Source: Todiramphus chloris collaris (taxonomy: Eukaryota; Chordata; Aves; Coraciiformes; Alcedinidae). From it: a stretch of DNA of 64,000 nucleotides. Positions within the stretch are counted from its first letter, which is position 1; each line of letters starts with the position of its first letter. The notes under the pieces are model-generated. The model saw nothing but the letters and a program-made list of their open reading frames with translations. It had not been told where the DNA came from and ran no database searches. The position numbers and the translations under genes are program-made. Positions 55,481-64,000 of the stretch are shown in pieces. The stretch spans positions 3,402,500 to 3,466,499 of the forward strand of contig JANVCC010000185.1 of the NCBI GenBank assembly GCA_025345505.1, in the 5' to 3' direction.

Positions 55481-56560
55481 TGCTGAGGATCAAAGTCCCT
55501 TTCCAAGGCATCAGACGGGTCATTGCAAGTAGGGCTCTCCACCCAGCCAGCACTTGGAGAAGTGGTTTTGCAGGTATTAACCCAGTCCCAGCCCTCCCTT
55601 AGGAGGGTTCTCCAGCGCTGGACCACACAAACTACAAGACTGCTGAATAAATGCAATGGGATAAAGGCTTTCTCCAGGTTTTCCTGGCACTCACAGCACA
55701 GTAGAGCTGTGCTGAGCCTGGACCTGGGTGGAAACCAGGGGGTTGTTACGCAGCCCTTGCTTTCTGGGCGAGCTGTGGCTGCAGAAAAAGCTGGCCTTGC
55801 ATACAGGGAGGGTTTCTGCTGGGTAAGTACAAGCCATTCGGGGTGGGCACAAGCCACTGCCAATGGCTGCTGCAGTGAAAGGCTTTGCTGGAAGAGCCCC
55901 TTTCACATCCTGGGGACCACTTGCAGGATGGCTCACTGCTGCTGAAGCCAAGTGGCTCTTAAAAAGGCATCCTGGACAAAAATAAAATGTACTGAGGCAT
56001 TTTGAATTCAGCCTGGAGGCGATCTCTGTCTGCAGCCCTTGGTTCACTTCACCATCTGGCAGGAGGAGCTGAAATCCATTTCCATCAGAGGGCTTGCCAG
56101 CAAGCAAAATAAAGTGAAGGTGGGAGCTGGTTTCTCGAAAAGCAAGGGCTCTTTCAGAGCTCCTGCTGCCTGGCAGCCTCCGAGACCAATGCCTGGGGAA
56201 GCAGGAGGCTTTCACTTGAGACCATGCTGTCACTGCCTAAATCTGAAGCGAAAAGCAAACCCAGAGAGGTATTTGTCTTTCCAAGCCTGCAATACACGGT
56301 CTGGGGCACCAGCCAAGGCTCAGAAAATTCAGCTACTCCTAGGCTAGCTAGTGAAAGGGTCCTTTCTTAGGTCTGTAGTTCTATAAAACAATCAACTTCT
56401 TGGGGGATTCTCAGAATTAACTTGAAATCTGAGGGTGGGAACTAACCCCCAGCATCCCAGCGCTCGCTGCCTACAGACCCAGCACCCAGGTAAGGATGCT
56501 CAAGGTGTGTTTTAGCCTGAGCCCAAAACACAGCAGATCAGAAGGTGAGCCTCAGCTCTC
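55481..56560. other. Unique sequence, no gene seen
   Basis: Overlapping open frames on both strands (up to 180 codons antisense, 140 sense) with no domain. No transposon recognised. Confidence 0.45.
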
Positions 56561-56950
56561 CAAGCACGTGGCGTATCTACGCGCATATGTCAAGCAATAT
56601 TTAGCCAGCCAACGCCATACGACAGCAAGGACCGTGTCTAAAGGGAGCCTGATTTTCCTGCCCGTGACAGCGCCTGCCTGCCTGCCAATAACAAATAGAT
56701 TCATTTATAAAATCTCTGTCATTGTCACCAGGCAAGTTTCTCCAGGGCTACAGAGACACGGGCCCCCGGCCAAGTTATATTGCTCGCTTCATCATCCCGC
56801 ACGCTTGCGTTGCCTGCACCAAACTCGCAAAAAAAAATCTATTATTCACATCAGCCTGGGGTTTGAGGAAACAGGTTTCAAATAGTTTGCAAATATCATA
56901 TTTGGAACAAAAGCCATTTTCCCTTCCGCAAAAAAAAAAAAAAGAAAAAT
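56561..56950. promoter_or_regulatory. Candidate conserved non-coding block ending in an A tract
   Basis: 56570-56930 is repeat-free with scattered CpGs in AT-moderate DNA: CGCGCATATGTC, AACAAATAGATTCATTTATA, GGCAAGTTTC, CAAATATCATATTTGG (near-palindrome at 56889-56904). It ends in an A run of about 14 bp (56930-56943). Low confidence. Confidence 0.27.
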
Positions 56951-57467
56951 AAAGGAACAGGCAATAGAAGCCTCAGCCAGTTGCTGCCATGAGGCTGAGG
57001 GGTTTTTCGGTTGGTATTTTTTTAGCTGGCAGAGGACACAGAAGAGACCCCAGGTGGTGGATGGTTGGGAGGTGCCCACCAGGATTCTCACAGAGACAGA
57101 GGAGCTGACCCTGCCTATCTGCTCAGCAGCTCCAAGAAACCCTACAAGCCCAGGCTGCCCTGCAGTTAGAGCAAAAAAGTGAGGCTGCAGCACGACAGCA
57201 ACATGTCATTCACCTTGAAGTTATGATTCCCACCAGGCTAGGACAGAGATGGCTTGTGATGGAGAACCACCACGATGCCCTGGGGAGAAGAACCAAGCAC
57301 TGGCTCCCCTGCCACAACCCAGTTTATGGGAAAGAGAGGTCAAGGGCACAGTTCAGAGCATGGTTTGAACAGGAGATGGGCTTGAAGAGCCTTAAATTCT
57401 CCCTGACTTCTCACCTGCCACTGTAAGAGATCCTGGGAAGGACAGTAACCTCTCCAGAAGCAGGGCT
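56951..57467. other. Unique sequence, no gene seen
   Basis: GC-moderate; nothing recognised. Confidence 0.5.
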
Positions 57468-57484
57468 GGGGGGGGGGGGGGGGG
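57468..57484. repeat. G17 homopolymer
   Basis: Seventeen consecutive G on the plus strand. Such a run can form a G-quadruplex and is prone to length error in assemblies. Confidence 0.95.
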
Positions 57485-58010
57485 TCTTGTCACAGCTCCC
57501 CTCCCACAGCCACAGATTTACTGGTGATTTCCCTTTTTAAAAGCTATTTCCATTTCACGACGCAGTGTTCCTCCTCCTTCCCCGATTATAGAAGCATTTC
57601 AGCCACTGAAGTGGGACAAATAACTCGACAGTCATTTCGTATTTATTCGTTGTCCTTGAGATTAAATATTCTTAAATAAAAACACCAAAAAGGCTTAGAG
57701 CAACAGATGAAATTCCTCTGAGCTCCCATTAATTCAGCGCAGCGAAGAGACCTGAAATTAAAGGTCTGGGGTCAGGCTCTACCCACAGTGAGGTACAGGA
57801 TTTATTTTTCCTGGAACAACGGGGTTTTTCCGAGCTGGTGCATACACAGTTTCACGTAGAAGCTTAAAATCAGGGGAAGGCTAATCTGCTTTTATGGTCC
57901 CTGCCTTTAATCAAAGCCTGTTGTAATTAACGTACACACTAATAACTGTATTAACGCAGGACAGATTTAATGGGAAGAGTTTGCACAAAAGGAATGTGAA
58001 CCTGTAAATG
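57485..58010. promoter_or_regulatory. Candidate conserved non-coding block
   Basis: From about 57580: CGATTATAGAAGC, TCGTATTTATTCGTTGTCC, GATTAAATATTCTTAAATAA, CATTAATTCAGCGC, then TGTAATTAACGTACACACTA and GTATTAACGC. Repeat-free and homeodomain-word rich. Confidence 0.35.
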
Positions 58011-58355
58011 GAGTTGAGGGTGGTTTGGGCTGGGAGCTCAAGCTGGGTGAAGAGCGAGGCTGGTCTCTGCCTGGGGGGCTACGTGTGCCCTAGCACACCC
58101 AGAAGGAAGCCTGGAGCAGGGGCTGGAGGGCTTCGGGGCAGGGACCACACTCTCCTCACACCGTGATGTACCGGTTAAATTCTTCATGTGCAGAATCCCC
58201 ATTGATCTGGTGAATGATGAACACCAGAGAAAAAAAAAATATGCATGTGTGGGTGCTTCCCCCCAGCCCACAGCCCCCTCGGGAGCTTCCACCCACTGAG
58301 CTGATCCAGTTGCAAAAGCCACATCTGGAGAAAGGCTGGAAAGCAACACCCTGGC
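58011..58355. other. Unique sequence left of a CR1
   Basis: No feature recognised; a short A run lies at about 58229-58237. Confidence 0.48.
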
Positions 58356-58567
58356 ATCATAGAATCATCGTGGTTGGAAGAGACCTTTCAGATCACAGAG
58401 TCTAACGTTCCCTGACCACTGACAGGTCACTGCTAACCCATGTCCCTCAGTACCACATCTCCACGGCTTTGAAACTCCTCCAGGGATGGGTACTCCACCA
58501 CTGCCCTGGACAACCTCGAAGGAGAAGTAATTTCTAATTACTAATATCTAATCAAAACTTGCCCTGG
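58356..58567 (-). mobile_element. CR1 LINE 3' fragment, type A
   Basis: Reverse complement of the CR1 3' end: ATCATAGAATCATCGTGGTT, GAAGAGACCTTTCAGATCAC, CTAACCCATGTCCCTCAGTA, CTCCAGGGATGGGTACTCCA, and TTTCTAATTACTAATATCTA at the 5' side of the element. Shares its diagnostic middle with the 4467-4718 copy. An internal stretch is missing between the GCCCTGGACAACCT part and the AATTTCT part. Confidence 0.92.
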
Positions 58568-59339
58568 CATCACAGCACTCGAGTGCCAGCGTGAGGACAG
58601 AGAGAGCCAGAGTCCTGCCCTGCCATCAAATATTAAGAACTTTCCTGAAGAAAATATCATCTTTTTGTTACTGGGTGCAGAGAAACAGGGAAACTGTTGA
58701 ATTAATCCAGAGATTTAATGTCCAGCTCTTGTGGAGTTTACAGCCATAAATGATTATTGTGCTCGGAGGTCCTTTGCCACCGAGACTAACAATTTTTGCT
58801 GCAATGGGGCTATCAAGAGTTGGGATTGTGTTTTATGGGGCTGATATATGACTCTGTAAAGGAGAGACAAGAGCTCTTTCTTTTCTCTTTGAGTAACTAG
58901 CGAGTCATGCCACAAAGCCACAATAAACTCAGTTGGAGCATTCAGGGATTCAGCAATGCCAAAGTCTTCATATTATTACTATTAATTATTACTATTATAA
59001 CATTAATTTCTAAGGCATCAATCTCCATACTATCTGGGTACTGTGACATAAATTTAGCACAAAATTAGCATACATTAGCTAAATTAATGTAACATACCAT
59101 ATGTGGCAAAAACTAACGTAACATAATGTGGAATAAATTACAATAATTTAACATTGGCTCTCAGGACTTGATGAGACTGTAAATCTTCTTTAAGAACTAA
59201 GATTAAAGCAAGAAACGTTTAAAAGTGGGTTCATTTTGCAAAGGAACAGCCTTTGCAACTGCAGTGTTTTGAAACACAGTTCGTTTAGTAAAAGGTTTCA
59301 TCCAATTTGCCACTTAATAGCATTGCTTTGCAATTACAA
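58568..59339. promoter_or_regulatory. Long AT-rich candidate regulatory block with short tandem repeats
   Basis: Contains a perfect 13-bp tandem pair ATTATTACTATTA (58972-58984, 58985-58997), then TTAGCTAAATTAATG and two GTAACATA...ATGTGG units about 29 bp apart (59089-59106 and 59118-59131). CCATAAATGATTATTGTGC lies near 58743. Repeat-family-free. Either a strong homeodomain-site cluster or AT-rich simple sequence. Confidence 0.32.
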
Positions 59340-59560
59340 CATTCCCTTTCACCCACAGCACCTGCAGCACTTTACAAATAATAATTCATTTGCACTGTGT
59401 CTCGTGAAGCCAAAGAGTATCAACATCCCCAGGTTTTATGCAGAATGAAAATGAGGCGTGGATAAATGAAACCACTTGGCCAAGAGAGGCAGGGACCACG
59501 TCTCCAAAATCCTAGCTCCCAGTTCTTTACCCTGATCAACCATTAACCCACCACTGCTGT
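59340..59560 (-). mobile_element. MIR-like SINE, about 200 bp
   Basis: In order: AGCACTTTACAAATAATAAT, ATCAACATCCCCAGGTTTTA, GAAAATGAGGCGTGGATAAA, CCACTTGGCCAAGAGAGGCA, AATCCTAGCTCCCAGTTCTT and ACCCTGATCAACCATTAACC. These follow the reverse complement of MIR (GCGCTTTACA, CCCCATTTTACAGATG, GAAACTGAGGCACAGAGA, GACTTGCCCAAGGTCAC, and the later AGTCCCAGTCC...CTAACCA). The best MIR-like copy in the window, old and without coding potential. Confidence 0.62.
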
Positions 59561-60210
59561 TCATGTCAGAGATGAAGCCCCTTTCCCAGCTCACTCTGCT
59601 CAAGCACCAAACCAACTCCTGCATGCAATGAAGGGCACGAGCAGAGCCCCATGGGGTAGAGGTGCCAGGCTCCAGCTGCCGAGGCATCGACCACCCCTGG
59701 GTGATGCCCATCCCACCGCTGCCCTCTCCTCTCCAGACATTCCAAGGAGGATGTTGAAACACACTCAACTTTAAAATATTTTCTCCCCAGCACTGTGCGT
59801 TTTGTTGGAGGAGGCTTCTGGCTTCAATGGAGGAGAGGTTTTCACTGCGATAACCACACAGAGCTCGATTTCACTCCTGCTGAAACCCACCCCCTGCAAG
59901 CTGCTGATGTAGAGCCGACAGGGAATCTCACAGGTCCCCATCCACCTCCGTTGGGTACCAGACAACAACGACACAACACGGGGAAGCTCTTCATCCCCAC
60001 GTGGTCTGCGTTTTGCTCACTTTAGCAGAAGAACACAAGCGGCACACGGAGCTTTGCTGCAACTGCCGCACTCGGGTCTGCTGGGAGGAAAACCAGCTGC
60101 AGCTTCCCCACCACGTCAAGCATCTTACTACTGCTAGCTCGGGAGAGCCACGCTTCTCCCTGCCTCCATGGGAGGAAGAGAGAGGAGGGAGAGTCAAGAC
60201 ATTGCCCTTG
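59561..60210. other. Unique sequence, no gene seen
   Basis: GC-moderate; nothing recognised among overlapping short frames. Confidence 0.48.
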
Positions 60211-60400
60211 AAGAATGCAGGAGCAAGTATATTAGTCATAGGAAATCCATTACTCAAGATGATAAATGCGCTTTCCTGCTGTGCTGCTGTTAGCTTCCAG
60301 AATTAAAACTCAGAGCCATGTTGTGGCTCTGTAAGGACACTAATTTACATGGCAAGTACGCAGATTACAAAACACAGATCACAAAGTCCTTCTAGCCATT
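60211..60400. promoter_or_regulatory. Short candidate conserved non-coding block
   Basis: AGTATATTAGTCATAGG, CCATTACTCAAGATGATAAA and CACTAATTTACATGGC occur in repeat-free DNA. Low confidence. Confidence 0.2.
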
Positions 60401-61980
60401 GGGGAACTGCCCCTTTCCAGCCTCCACCATTAGGAATCTCACCAAAGGGCTTTGAATCCCCCCTGGCATGTGATGGACCATGAGCGATACGAGAGCACAT
60501 CTTCATCCCCTTCCTGTCTGCCCAGACCAAGGGAAGGGAGTCCTTCTGGAGGAGCCCAAGGGGGGTATCTGTGAGCAGAGTGGGGAGAGGATTTGTTCAT
60601 CAGAGAAAAAAAAAAAATCAGGAGTGGCCACAAGATCAGAGTCAGAGAGATGCTTGTGGAGAGAATGAGGGGGCTGGTGTATCCCCATGGACTATCCTGA
60701 GCTGTAACTTCTGAGCTCCAAACACACCCTACAGACATAAGCAGCCCAATTCCTGCAGTACGGGGGCAGATCCTCCCACAAAAAGCCTTTGAGCCCAAAC
60801 CAACAAGCAAAGCACTTAGGGAAGATATCTCTAAGTGCAGTAGAGTAGGAGAAAATAGATGAGGTAAGTGAAATTCCTGCTCTTCAAGGGATTTTACAGA
60901 GCTTTCACACATCCTGGGGATCCAGTCTCGGGGGAGGCAAGGCTCTCCCTGCCTGCACCCTGCCAGCACTACCCTTCTGAGCTTCTCAAGGCCAAGGCTG
61001 ACTCTTCAGCTGTTTCTGAATGCCTCTGCACACTCAGGTGATGCTCCCGTGCATGTGCCCAGGCATCGTTCTCCATCCCTGTCTGCCTTGGGCAGCCCAT
61101 GGCTGCCTGCCTTCCATCCATCCCTTCCTCCATTCTGCATGATGCAGCTCAGCAAAGCTGTGGGAGAAACCTGCTGATGAGCTCCCGTTGCTGGAATAAG
61201 CCTGCAGAAAGCAGCAGCCATGGCTGGCAAAGCTGCAGTGGGATGATATTCCCATGGAAATTTCTATTTTCATAAATGCAAAAGAGAGAGGAAGGGAATG
61301 GAAGCCAGGCAGAAGGATGACGAATGACTCAAGGTCCTGGGCACCACCCTGAGCAGGAACTTGCTGATGGAAGGAAATGTTATTTTTCAATATTAAACCC
61401 ATCTCGAACTGATTCAGAATCCGGTGACAGTGGGGCAATTTAATCAGCTGCTCCAAAACATTTCACCTTTGGAGTGAGAAAAAAGCGCTAGTGGAAAAAA
61501 CAGCAAATGAAATGTTCCAAAATGTCTGAAATCCAGGGCTTTTTAAGATTTTCTAGATACCACCCTTTGAGATGTTGTGACACAATGCCAAAAAGTGGAA
61601 ACACAGGAAATTTCTGAGGAATAAAGATTTGGAATAAAGAGGAATAAACTCCGCTTGCCCTTAGTTAGCTGCGAGTTCAATATTATGAAGCAGGCTTTAA
61701 AGCTGTAGAGAAGGTGATGAAAGGATATTAATGATATTCTTAGATGAGCAGTACAATACATGGATGCTGCTAGCAAATTGTATCACCATTGGGATGGTGG
61801 ACGGACACAAGCTGATCTGCAAGACCATTTTCGTTGTGCTTTGCTGGAACCAGTGGGGAAGGAAGGTTAAAATCAGCAATGCTGTCCGTGCTGGGAAGAC
61901 ACAATAAAACCTGGTGGTGATTCATCAACTTAGAACAATGCAGACCACGACTGAAGGAACGATTATAAACCCAGGAAGGG
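60401..61980. other. Unique sequence, no gene seen
   Basis: An A13 run lies at about 60605-60617. 61370-61450 and 61610-61790 are AT-leaning. No transposon, exon or RNA gene recognised; the antisense 176-codon frame (60439-60969) has no domain. Confidence 0.42.
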
Positions 61981-62311
61981 TAGCGTAAAACCTCCAAATT
62001 ATTCAGCAGTCCTCAACCCAGGCCCCTCTTTCTGCTTTTTATCTTGCACATAGGATGTCAGATCTCAGAAGGCTTAATTCAGCCTTTGCTTCCTCAATTT
62101 GGGGGACCATCTATAACGACGTGCCATTAAATACCCCACGTTCACAAATTTCTGCATTTATTGGCTTCATTTTAGAACATCATGGCTATCTTTTTATGCC
62201 AGCAGGAGATATGACAGAGCTCTGTGATGAAGAGAACCGACTATAAAAGGTGTTAATAAAGAAATCAATCTAACATTACAGTGCGTATTTAGCATTAATT
62301 CTACCTGTTCT
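61981..62311. promoter_or_regulatory. Candidate conserved non-coding block
   Basis: GGCTTAATTCAGCC (near-palindrome, about 62080), AACGACGTGCCATTAAATAC, TCTGCATTTATTGGC, GGTGTTAATAAAG and TAGCATTAATTC occur over 300 repeat-free bp. A 63-codon open frame (62055-62246) crosses it and encodes nothing recognisable. Confidence 0.36.
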
Positions 62312-62323
62312 CCCCCCCCCCCC
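62312..62323. repeat. C12 homopolymer
   Basis: Twelve consecutive C separating two candidate regulatory blocks. Likely length-variable. Confidence 0.95.
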
Positions 62324-62640
62324 AGCAATAGACAGCACCTAATAACAGCAGGATTATCTGAAAAGATATATCCCTTGATTTAAAAACTGATGTGTGTCAA
62401 GGTAATGGGATTAAAAGTGAATTGCCATTTCTAATAGCTTCCCACCAGCATCTATCTCACTGTCAGGGCTTCCCAAACAACGGAACACAATGACGCTGCC
62501 TGAAATTAGCCCGTCTCCTTTTAAGACTCTTCCTAATGATCTCCTGAATGAATCCCTGCTATTTGGCAACATAATTTTAGCATTAAATATCACCTAATTT
62601 ATAACACACGATGGGTTCTTCACTTAGCAACAGTGCCTCG
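62324..62640. promoter_or_regulatory. Candidate conserved non-coding block
   Basis: GGGATTAAAAGTG, TTTCTAATAGC, TTCCTAATGATC, AACATAATTTTAGCATTAAA and CACCTAATTTATAAC occur in repeat-free DNA. Very similar in texture to 61981-62311 across the C run; the two may be one element. Confidence 0.36.
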
Positions 62641-63430
62641 CAGATTAAAGCCCAGTGAGTGCTTGGGGGGGTGGAACTGGCTCTTTCCTTGTTCTCTTAG
62701 CAAAGAAGAATGAGCAGCCCCTCACCCTGCTCCAGGGCACAGCCTCACCTCGTATGGGTTGTTGGGGTGGAAAATGAAGCTCCTTTTTTGGGAATCTGCT
62801 CTATTTCTGGCCTCGCAGTGCCTGGCCCAGGGTGGCAGAGGCAGGCAGGGGCTGCACCACCCCCAAATTCACATTCCTGTGTATGGCAGCCTGTGCTTTC
62901 TACCGCCGCTCGTGTCCCGGTTTTAACTACAGCCTTGACACCACCCTGTTCCTTCAGTGTACAAATCTGTCAAGGGCACTGCCTGACTGAGTACATAAAA
63001 GCTTCCTCCCCCCCCCATTTGCTCGAGTCTTGGAGTTTTTACATAACCAAAGAGGAATAAAAAAGACAACGAGCCTTTGATACTCCGTGGCACATCTCGT
63101 GATGTTCATGATATCACACGAACCGTTCGCACCCGGGGAGAGAGGCAGCTTGGCTCCCGGGAGCAGGTGCCTGGGAAAAGGTGTAGAGGGAGAACAACTC
63201 AATAGGTACCAAGCTTTCTCCTTTTTTTCTTGCAAGGTGGACTGGCAGCACACCTCAGGCTGAGGCAGGGTAAATACCCTGACCCCCGTGGCTGGGGGGA
63301 CCCCCCCGGGTAAAAACAGGCGCGGACCCAGTGCTCTGGTCTGACACCAGTTTTCTCAGTTCTGGGTGCAGGCTGGGAGTGGGGATTCTTGTAATTGCAG
63401 GGCCCATCCCTCTGGGTACCAAAGACATTA
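62641..63430. other. Unique sequence with a G/C foldback
   Basis: A C9 run at 63008-63016. GGGGGGACCCCCCC at 63294-63307 is a perfect six-pair foldback. No gene recognised. Confidence 0.45.
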
Positions 63431-63860
63431 AAGGAGCTGATTTCAATTTCTATCTTCTAAGGGGTTTATTAATAAACAGTGTGGGTAAATATCCTCCTTC
63501 CAATTATGACAAATAGCTTGAAGGTGTAGTGTCCTTTTAAACAAACATTAGATCTTATTAAATCTAAATTAAATGCTCACTAAGGGCCATTCATTGACAA
63601 AAAACTGTTTCCAGAAGTAATGAGCAGGTCACCTCACTGGTGTATTACTGCTCGACCTTGGCTTCCCTGGGAGACAGCCCTAGATAATGCACCAAACACT
63701 TGGCTGATGAATGGCTCTGATGAAATGCTCTTGACCTTAGGAGGCACTCCAAAGTGATGAAGAGTTAATGATGAAAGGCTCCACAAAGAGATTGGTTTAA
63801 TTTCTGGCCATAACATGCAATTTTCAGGCCCTTGCTTGGGGAGGGGGGAGGGAAGGGAGA
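63431..63860. promoter_or_regulatory. Candidate conserved non-coding block
   Basis: GGGTTTATTAATAAACAG (TGTTTATTAATAAAC-like palindrome, about 63460-63477), CCAATTATGACAAATAGC, TTAAATCTAAATTAAATGC, GAGTTAATGATG and GGTTTAATTTC. Repeat-free. Confidence 0.35.
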
Positions 63861-64000
63861 GGAGTACAAGGAGCGGAGAGAGGAGGTTATATTACAATAT
63901 TTAACAAAACCTGGTTTAACAGCATCACTGAAAGGCACTGTATTTCTTGTTCGGTGATGCTGTAGAGGACGTACAGCATTTTTCTCACCCTCCTCTAAAC
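63861..64000. other. Competing inverted repeats at the window edge
   Basis: ACAGCATCACTGAA (63919-63932) can pair with TTCGGTGATGCTGT (63950-63963): 14 pairs including one G-U, with a 17-nt loop. ATGCTGTA (63957-63964) can instead pair with TACAGCAT (63972-63979). The two pairings share the middle arm and exclude each other. The stems are shorter than a usual pre-miRNA. No repeat family recognised; the window ends 21 bases later. Confidence 0.55.

Noticed and set aside
62055..62246. 63-codon frame with balanced composition
   Set aside because: Too short, no known relative, lies in a motif-rich non-coding block.
1..64000. tRNA, rRNA, snRNA or CRISPR array
   Set aside because: No GGTTCGANTCC-type B box in tRNA context, no rRNA core words and no regularly spaced direct repeats with unique spacers were seen.

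Overview
The window looks like nuclear DNA from a bird. Seven clear fragments of CR1 (chicken repeat 1) LINEs are the main interspersed repeats, with one short retroviral solo LTR of avian type, a few worn MIR-like SINE fragments, no Alu/B1/L1-type repeats and moderate GC. I found no bacterial, viral or organellar gene organisation. The dense open frames on both strands are short, overlap one another, change frame freely, and show no recognisable domain, exon chain or codon bias. I therefore call no protein-coding gene, tRNA, rRNA or CRISPR array.

Layout. 1-175 is the end of a 17-bp minisatellite. 2.7-3.5 kb holds an inverted pair of about 240-bp repeat arms of unknown family. CR1 copies lie at 4467-4718 (-), 19412-20322 (+, split by a 415-bp solo LTR), 24088-24594 (+), 25899-26050 (-), 39161-39418 (+), 54488-54583 (+) and 58356-58567 (-), with relics near 17.0 and 32.2 kb. 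MIR-like fragments lie near 25.1, 28.7, 31.7, 37.3, 44.5, 54.8 and 59.4 kb.

Between the repeats, GC-moderate stretches with nothing recognisable alternate with blocks of 150-600 bp that are AT-rich, free of transposons and full of homeodomain (TAATTA/ATTA), POU-octamer (ATGCAAAT), SOX/FOX-like and RFX X-box words. They look like conserved non-coding enhancers of the kind that fill gene deserts or giant introns around developmental regulators. Conservation cannot be measured here, so these calls rest on composition and motifs and carry low confidence. Three small CpG clusters (34.1, 36.5 and 43.2 kb) sit beside such blocks and are the best places to look for a promoter or non-coding transcript start.

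The most noteworthy details are: an RFX X-box followed by a CRE-like site at the spacing I recall from MHC class II X1-X2 boxes (55303-55327); about nine exact POU octamers against two to three expected; the LTR-in-CR1 nest whose empty site is visible in a sister CR1 4.7 kb away; a foldback repeat pair carrying a splice-like exon in one arm; and competing hairpins at the right edge (63919-63979). I found no clear previously undescribed gene system.
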